64,000 bases of DNA from Dugong dugon (lineage: Eukaryota > Chordata > Mammalia > Sirenia > Dugongidae): positions 115,625,234 through 115,689,233 of the forward strand of contig CM057462.1 in assembly GCA_030035585.1 (NCBI GenBank). Reading direction: 5' to 3'. A program made the translations under genes and the position numbers. The notes beneath the pieces are model-generated. The model was not told the DNA's origin and did not search any database. It saw only the letters and a program-made list of their open reading frames with translations. Shown here one piece after another: positions 57,948-64,000 of the stretch (position 1 is the first letter of the stretch; each line of letters starts with the position of its first letter).

Positions 57948-58345
57948 AGCTACCTAGTGCTGCTATCAAAAAAAAAAAAAAAAAAATACCATAAGTGAGT
58001 GGCTTTATAGAACAGAAATTTAATGTTTCACAGTTTTGGAGGCCAGAACTCCAATCAGGGCATAGGCTATAGGAGTGGGTTCCTCCTCATCAGTAACTGT
58101 GGGTGTTTCTTGGCACTCCTTGGATTGCAGATAGTCCCTCAAGTAGTGTCTTTCTCCTGTGTGTGTCTGTGTCTATTCTGCTCTTCTAATAAGACATCAC
58201 TCAGAAGGGATTAGGTTTAGGGTCCACCCTTCTCCAGTATCACTTCATTAACATAACAGAAGAAACTATTTCCAAACAGGGTCATATTTATAGGTGCAGG
58301 GATTAAGATTTCAACTTAACTTTTTTGGGTGAAACAATGATTTGG
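57948..58345 (-). mobile_element. MaLR LTR (MLT1-like), with a poly(A) expansion
   Basis: 'ttagctacctagtgctgcta', an 18-19 A run (57967-57986), 'aacagaaatttaatgtttca', 'cagttttggaggccagaact', 'tcttctaataagacatcact', 'cagtatcacttcattaacat' and the terminal 'cttttttgggtgaaacaatg'. Same family and strand as 42.04-42.48 kb. It was inserted in the L1M next to the RTE derivative. Confidence 0.7.
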
Positions 58346-60940
58346 AATTGTTACACAGCAGCAACATGTTCACCGTGGCACACAGCAACAACAACAATGG
58401 AAAAAGTAGACAAAGTGCAAGAACACAAGAGTAATGTAAGTAAAAATATTGGAAACTTTATGAATCAAAAGGAAATGCTAGATATCAAAGCATTATAACC
58501 GAAATGAATATCTTTGATGGTCTCATCAGTAGGCTGGAAATGGCTGAGGAAAGAATCAGTGAGGTTGAAGATACATCAATAGAAACTTTCTAAAATGAAA
58601 TGAAAAGAGAAAAGAATATGAAAAATAGAGGAGAAAATCCAAGATTTGAGGTACAACTTTAAGAGGTGTAACATACAAATAATTAGGATGCCAGAAAGAC
58701 AGCATGGAGCAGAGGAAATATCTGAAGTAATAATCCTCAGAATGCTCCAAAATTAGTGACAGCCACCAAATTACAGATTCAGGACCAAAATCAGGATAAA
58801 TACTCAAAATTCTACACTTACGCATAATATATTCAAAATGCAGAAAAGCAAAAACAGAGAAAATCTTGGAAGAAATCAAGAGAAAAAGAATCCCTAGAAG
58901 TAACAAGGACAAGAATTACAGCAGACGTTTCATCAGAAACCATGCAAGAGAGAAGAGGGTGGAGTTAAACACTGCAAAGTGCTGAAAGGAAAAAAGAAAC
59001 ACCAGCCTAGATTCCATATCCAGCAAAAATAGTATCCTTCCTAAGTCATGAAGAAATAAAGACTTTCTCAGACAGACAATCAAGCCAACAAAAACCTAAA
59101 ATCAAACAAACAAACAGGGAATTTGTTACAGCAAAGTCCCTGCCAGAAACGTTACGTTCTTCAGGGAGAAGGAAAATAATGTCGGTATAGAAACTCAGAG
59201 CAACATAAAGAAGGAAGAGCAACAGAGAGGGAATAAATGAAGGTAAAATAAATCTTTTCTTTTTCATCCTTTAAATTTGTCTAAAAGATAACTATTTAAA
59301 GTAACAATAGTGACCATGTGATTATATCATATGCACAAGTGAAATGAATGACAGCAATGTCGTAAGGAATGGGAAGGGAGAATCAGAAATACTCTGTTAT
59401 AAGGTACCTGTACAAAACATGAAGTGGTATAGTGTTATTTGAAGGTTGACTTGGATTATTTTGTTAGTTGCTCAAAATTTTAAAAATAAGCATAATTAAT
59501 ATGCTAAGAGAAGAAATAACCGAGAATCATATAAAATGTTCAATTAAATCCTGAGAGGAGTGAAAAAATAATACATACAACAAATAGACAACAGGCATAA
59601 ACATGGTCGATTTTAACCCATCTATATAAATAACCTTTTTAAGAGTGAATAGTCTAAAGACACCTATTAAAGTACAGAAATATAGTGAGTAAAAAAAAAA
59701 GACCCAATTATATGTTGCCTCCAGAACAATCCACCTTAAATGTAAGAACTCAGATAGGTTAACAGTAAAATGATGGAGAAATACATACCATACTAACACT
59801 AATCAAAATAAAGCTGTTAGTTATATTAAGTTCAGATAAAACAGACATCAGAACTAGGAAAATTATCAGAGATAAAGAGTAACATTATCTAATGATAAAG
59901 GGGTCAACTTTCCAAGAAGTCATAACAATCCTAAATGTATATACACCTCACGAAAGAGCATCAAAATACACGAGGCAAAAATTTATAAAATAAAAAGGCA
60001 AATAAACAAATCCACTGTTATAGATGGAGAATTTAACACTCCTATTTAAGTAACTGAGAAAGCAAGCAGGTAGAAAATGAGTAAAGATATATTTGACCCG
60101 CACAGTGCAATGAATCAATGTGATCTAATTGATATTTATAGAATATTCCATCCAACAACAGCATTCTGCTCAAGTTCACATAAAGCATTCATCAAAATAA
60201 ATGATATTCTGGACCACAAAACACACCTCAACAAATTTAAAACAATAGGAATCATGCAAAGTGTATTTTAGACAACAATAGAATTAAACTAGAAATCAAT
60301 AACAGAAAGATAGTTGGATAGTAGGATAGTAGGAATATCACCAAATATTTGGAAACTAAACAAATAACACAGGGTTCAAAGAAAAAGTCTCAAGAGAACT
60401 GAAAAATATTTTGATATAAATGGAAATAAAACTTACCAAATGTTGTGGGATATAGCAAAAGCAGTGCTTAGAGGAAATTTTATAGCATCAAATGTATACG
60501 TTTTAGAAGAAAGATCTAAAATCAATAATCTAAGCTTCCATCTTAGGAAACTAGAAAAAGAAGAGCAAATTAAATTTAAAGGAAGCAGAAGAAAATGAAT
60601 AATGGCAACTAGAGCAGAAATCATGGATGAATTTTAATGTATATTGCAAAGTGAAAGAAATCAGTCTAACAAGGCTACATACTGTTGATTCCAATTATAT
60701 GCCATTTTGGAAAAAGCAAAGTTACAGAGATGATAAAAACATCACTGATTGCCAGGGGCTTGAGGGGAGGAAGAGACAGTTGAATAGGTGAAACACAGGG
60801 GATTTATTTTAAGATGGTGAAATTATGATACTGTAATGGTGGATACGTGACTTCACAACATGTATGCACCTCACAACAGAGCTTAACTGTGCCTCTGTCA
60901 GAACTTTACAGCATTAAGAGTGAACCTTAAAGTGTGAAAA

Positions 60941-61125
60941 AGTTTAAAAATCCTTTTAAGCAGTCGGAGGACCCCAGGATAGAATGCAGAATGTAGCAAA
61001 ACAATCCTGTTGCAAGTGTATGAAACAAGCTCACTAAACGGGTTGGGAGTATGGAAACGCTGATCTAAACAACTCTGAAAATGAGCAAAAAAAAGGAATT
61101 GTACATAAAGCACCATACTCTAGTT
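60941..61125. other. Unassigned gap between two L1M elements
   Basis: Nothing recognised. It may belong to the 3' part of the first or the 5' part of the second L1M. Confidence 0.4.
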
Positions 61126-61342
61126 GATAAAGTCACCTCCCTCCAAGGTTGTATGCTATGCAAGTATACTAAAATTGAATAAGTAACTGAATAAATGAAA
61201 GTTGTAGAAATCAGGTTTCTTGCTGTTGGATTAGAAGGTTACAGATAAGCCAGGGGAAGAGGCTAGAATGATCCATGTGGTAATGGGTTAGAGTTGGAGA
61301 TATCGTATGAACTCATGTTTAGTTTAATATAGATACAGACAG

Positions 61343-61945
61343 TGTTATGGATTAAATTGTGTCTCCCCAAAATATATGTTGAAATCCTAACCTCTGGTAC
61401 TTACGAATGTGACCTTGTTCGCAAATAGGGTCTTTGAAGATGTTACCAGTTAACATGAGGTTGTACTGGAATAAGGTAAGTCCCTGTCCATTATGAGTGG
61501 CCTCCTTATAAAAAGAGAAGAGACATAGAGGAAAGACATTCATATGAAGATGGAGACAGAGATTGGAATGATGCCACTACAAGCCAAGAAACACCAAGGA
61601 TTGTCAGGATCCACCAACAGCAAGGAAGAGGAAATGCAGGATCTTCTAGAGTCATCTGAGAAAGCATGGTCCTGCCAACACCTCGATTACAGAATCCTAG
61701 CTCCAGAAGTGTGAGAAAATTAATTTCTGTTGTTTTAAGCCACCTAGTTTGTGGTGGTGCAGTGGTTAAGAGCTCAGCTGTTAACCAAAATGTCAGCAGT
61801 TTGAATCCACCAGCTGCTCCTTGGAAACTCTATGGAGCAGTTCTACTCTGTCCTATAGGGTTGCTATGAGTCAGAATAGTTTCAACAGCAACGACTTTTT
61901 TAATCTGTGGTATTTTGTTACACTAGCCCTAGGAAGCTAATACAC
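61343..61945 (+). mobile_element. MaLR LTR (MLT1-like), complete, split by an AfroSINE
   Basis: 'tgttatggattaaattgtgt', 'gaatgtgaccttgttcgcaa', 'gtctttgaagatgttaccag', 'catatgaagatggagacaga', 'ctacaagccaagaaacacca', 'ctccagaagtgtgagaaaat' and 'gttttaagccacctagtttg', then after the SINE 'tgtggtattttgttacacta' and 'ggaagctaatacac'. It is the best-preserved LTR in the window. No internal region remains. Confidence 0.85.
61749..61902 (+). mobile_element. AfroSINE, type A, nested in the LTR
   Basis: 'tggtgcagtggttaagagct', 'cagcagtttgaatccaccag', 'tctgtcctatagggttgcta' and 'gagtcagaatagtttcaaca'. LTR sequence on the two sides ('tagtttgtgg' before and 'aatctgtggt' after) overlaps by about 9-10 imperfect bases, a plausible target-site duplication. 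Confidence 0.93.
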
Positions 61946-63079
61946 GTTATATATATAAATATTTATGAACACACATGGATTCGTATACACACGTACATTT
62001 CCCTGCTGTGCCATTTGAGAATCAATGTTCCCAGTAGAAATGAGCAAACCTAGCATTCAGATCTTGGTTTCTAATATTATTCTCCAATAAAAAGAATCAG
62101 GAGTCTTTGGTGAAAGGTTGATTCTATGACTGGAGCAGAAAACATACTTGATGAACCTGGAGCATTTTATACTGCCAGAAAGTAAAGAAGTGCTAAAAAA
62201 AAACAAAAAAAACAAAAAACAAGAAAACCTCATAACACGACAGGAGCCAACTGAAAGAGCTCCAATGACCAAAGTTAGAACAAGCTGAGCAACAAAATAA
62301 GTAAAGTAGCATTTGATTACAGCCCTAAGTATAAAGTAAATATTTGTGAGTCCATACTGACATGAATGATCAAATAAATAAGTAAAGGAGGGTGAAAAGA
62401 AAAATCTTCCATATAGAAGAATTCCAAATAATCTATGTAGTTTCTGTCTCCAAAAAGGTGGAACATAACTCGTCACTCTTTAATTGTAGGCTGTGCATAG
62501 TGACTTCTTTCCAAAGAGTACAGCAAGGGAAGAGGAAAAAAGTAACTTTATAGTTCAGAAGTCTGATAATTAAGTCCTTACACAGTCAATCAAGGCTAAC
62601 ATCAACAGTGTTAAGTCATGTAAATAGTATGCACTCTTTAGGTGATGTGATAGAATGGCATTTTACCTCTGTGGTCTTCCTACCAAAAACACATCACCCC
62701 AGTCTATTCATAAGGAAAGCATCAGGCGAAACTCAACCATGGGAAAGAATTCCTGACCAGTAGTCTTCAAAATTATCAAGGATATCAAAAATGAGGAGAG
62801 TCTGAGAAACTGTTACAGGCAAGAGAGAACTAGGGAGACATGATTACCAAATGTCACGTGGAAAAAGGACATAAAGTAATAATTAAGGAAATCTGAACAA
62901 AGTTAATAATGATGTATCAATATTGGTTCATTAATTGTGTAACAAATGTGCCATGCTAATGTATAATGTTAATAGTAGGCGAAACTAGGCGTGGAATATG
63001 GGAACTTTCTGTACTAACCACAACATTTTTTAAATCTGAAACTGTCCTAAAATAGAAAGTTTGTTTTTAAAAATAGGGT

Positions 63080-63310
63080 GGGGAGAGTTCCAGACAGAGG
63101 AATTAAGCTTCTAAAATTCCTGAAAAGTAAACTTGAGGTATTTAGGGACAAGATACAATAATAATTTAGCTATAGCATAGTGTATGGGGAGAAGGAACGG
63201 AATAAAATAAGATTGGAGAATGAAGGTAGGAACCAGATCTTGTAATGCCTTGTAGCCACGATATAGAGTTCAGACTTTATTTTACGTAATTTTGATTATG
63301 AATGATTTCT
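63080..63310 (+). repeat. Fragment of the ancient ~1 kb repeat
   Basis: 'ggaaccagatcttgtaatgc', 'cttgtagccacgatatagag' and 'ttcagactttattttacg' resemble the central part of the family at 9.93 kb. Confidence 0.45.
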
Positions 63311-64000
63311 CTCACCACACAGTAAGCTATCTCTTCAAGAGAATTATTTTTCCATTTATCCATCTAGAAACTAATAGTTAACATCTGTCATATAATATAC
63401 ACTTTATCATAAATATTGGGTGGTTGATGGGATTGGTTGAATGAATAAATACAAACTCATCATACATTTGTTATTTCTTTGATAAAGTTGAAGACTATGA
63501 GCTTTGAAAGCAGACCTGGACTTGGGTCCTACTTTTGCCATTTCTCAGCTGTGCCATCACTCTGAGTCTCAATTGCAAATATATAATGGGGGTAATATTT
63601 GTATCTTCTGGTAAATAAGAAGATGTGCCACCCAGCTCCCTTTTCAAATGGGAAGTGTAGTCAGCAGAAAACATCCAGCTATCAGCTCCGTAGGGTCTGT
63701 TTCAGAGCATAGAGCCCCCTTACTGGAGAACATGCCCTTCGAGTCTTACACAAGGAAACCTTCACCTGGTGACTGAGCAAGGTGGGGTTAAAAAGGCCAG
63801 ACCATTTTAGTCCAAATGCAGGATAATTCTGAAATGCAATATTGACTCCAGATATCCTCAATTGGTGGGCTGAGATATTTTCAGGTCTGCATTGCTATTT
63901 GATTTATTCCTCTGCTCATTCTTCTAATTTATTTTATGGGAGTTAATCCTTAATAAATATCTCATACACAAAACTCTGTCTCAACATCTGCTTATGGAGA
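63311..64000. other. Unassigned, possibly an LTR edge at the end
   Basis: 'tccttaataaatatctcata' followed by 'cacaaaactctgtctcaac' near 63945-63980 looks like the AATAAA and 3' end of an old LTR, but the window ends there. The rest is not recognised. Confidence 0.35.

Larger units (their letters stand above)
56460..60940 (+). mobile_element. Ancient L1M element, split by nested insertions and internally deleted
   Basis: 5' UTR/ORF1 start at 57200-57480 ('gaagatacaaagcaagcaac', 'gcatatttaaaataactgat'), resuming at 58385 ('ggaaaaagtagacaaagtgc', 'ggtctcatcagtaggctgga') through ORF1 and a spacer. ORF2 endonuclease is visible as 'CDLIDIYRIFHPTTAF' and 'ILDHKTHLNK' near 60115-60235. At about 60625-60640 it jumps to the 3' end ('tgtatattgcaaagtgaaag', 'attgccaggggcttgagggg', 'actgtaatggtggatacgtg'), so most of the reverse transcriptase is deleted. 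Stops are frequent. The part before 57200 is assigned with little certainty. Confidence 0.7.
61126..63075 (+). mobile_element. Ancient L1M 3' UTR, interrupted by an LTR
   Basis: Right of the LTR: 'tcagatcttggtttctaata', 'ttattctccaataaaaagaa', 'gctgtgcatagtgacttctt', 'tttacctctgtggtcttcct', 'gatgtatcaatattggttca', 'ttgtgtaacaaatgtgccat' and 'ctaaaatagaaagtttgttt'. This is the well-known long 3' UTR of old L1M subfamilies in full order. The part left of the LTR (61126-61342) is assigned by position. A 139-codon antisense frame (62057-62476) in it is chance. Confidence 0.78.

Noticed and set aside
62057..62476. 139-codon minus-strand frame
   Set aside because: Lies antisense in an ancient L1M 3' UTR that does not code for protein. 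Low-complexity Phe/Ser runs.
1..64000. CRISPR arrays, operons, ribosome binding sites, prophage or plasmid features
   Set aside because: No regularly spaced repeats with unique spacers and no prokaryotic gene organisation. The content is a mammalian repeat landscape.

Overview
This window looks like non-coding, repeat-dense DNA from an afrotherian mammal, most likely an elephant or a close relative (Loxodonta, Elephas or mammoth). The main reason is the density of one SINE type: about 22 recognisable copies of a tRNA-headed SINE whose tail carries the 'atgagtcggaatcgactc'-like motif. I recognise this as AfroSINE. A BovB/RTE-clade LINE and a mammalian L1 with a near-intact layout fit the same picture. 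I see no host protein-coding gene, no rRNA or functional tRNA gene, and no prokaryotic feature. Almost every open frame of 60-140 codons is either a shadow of a retrotransposon or chance.

Layout. 0-9 kb: AfroSINEs and MIRs in unassigned A+T-rich DNA, with a compound A/TA/GA microsatellite at 2.66 kb. 9.1-11.7 kb: two old repeat families and two AfroSINEs. 11.9-14.6 kb: a shredded L1M cut by LTR remnants, an AfroSINE and a MIR. 14.6-22 kb: MIRs, SINEs and a ~200 bp palindromic MITE-like element at 18.9 kb. 22.1-23.0 kb: an older L1 3' UTR with an AfroSINE inserted (11 bp target-site duplication). 23.85-26.6 kb: a broken RTE/BovB LINE. 26.6-27.4 kb: the decayed C-terminal part of a hAT transposase. 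28-37 kb: microsatellites, SINEs, an L1 3' UTR fragment, a 137-bp inverted duplication at 32.6-32.9 kb and an LTR-like repeat. 38.4-38.9 kb: an unidentified coding-like stretch on the minus strand. 41-48.6 kb: SINEs, a MaLR-type LTR, a tRNA-Gly-headed RTE composite, MIRs and MER5A. 48.63-55.56 kb: a full-length L1 with a 15-16 bp target-site duplication. 56.4-63.1 kb: two ancient L1M elements riddled with nested insertions. 63.3-64 kb: unassigned, perhaps the edge of an LTR.

How the parts relate. The full-length L1 (5' UTR with a YY1-like site, ORF1, a ~470 bp spacer, ORF2, 3' UTR) has one nonsense codon and one frameshift in ORF1 and three frameshifts in ORF2. It still shows every endonuclease catalytic residue and the FADD reverse-transcriptase motif. 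The RTE LINE, the tRNA-Gly-headed composite, an internally deleted RTE derivative and the AfroSINEs share modules: an RTE 5' segment, an RTE 3' end, or both. This suggests a family of parasites of the RTE machinery. Ten of eleven L1/RTE pieces lie on the plus strand, while 18 of 22 AfroSINEs lie on the minus strand. That asymmetry could mean the window is an intron of a minus-strand gene, but this is inference only.
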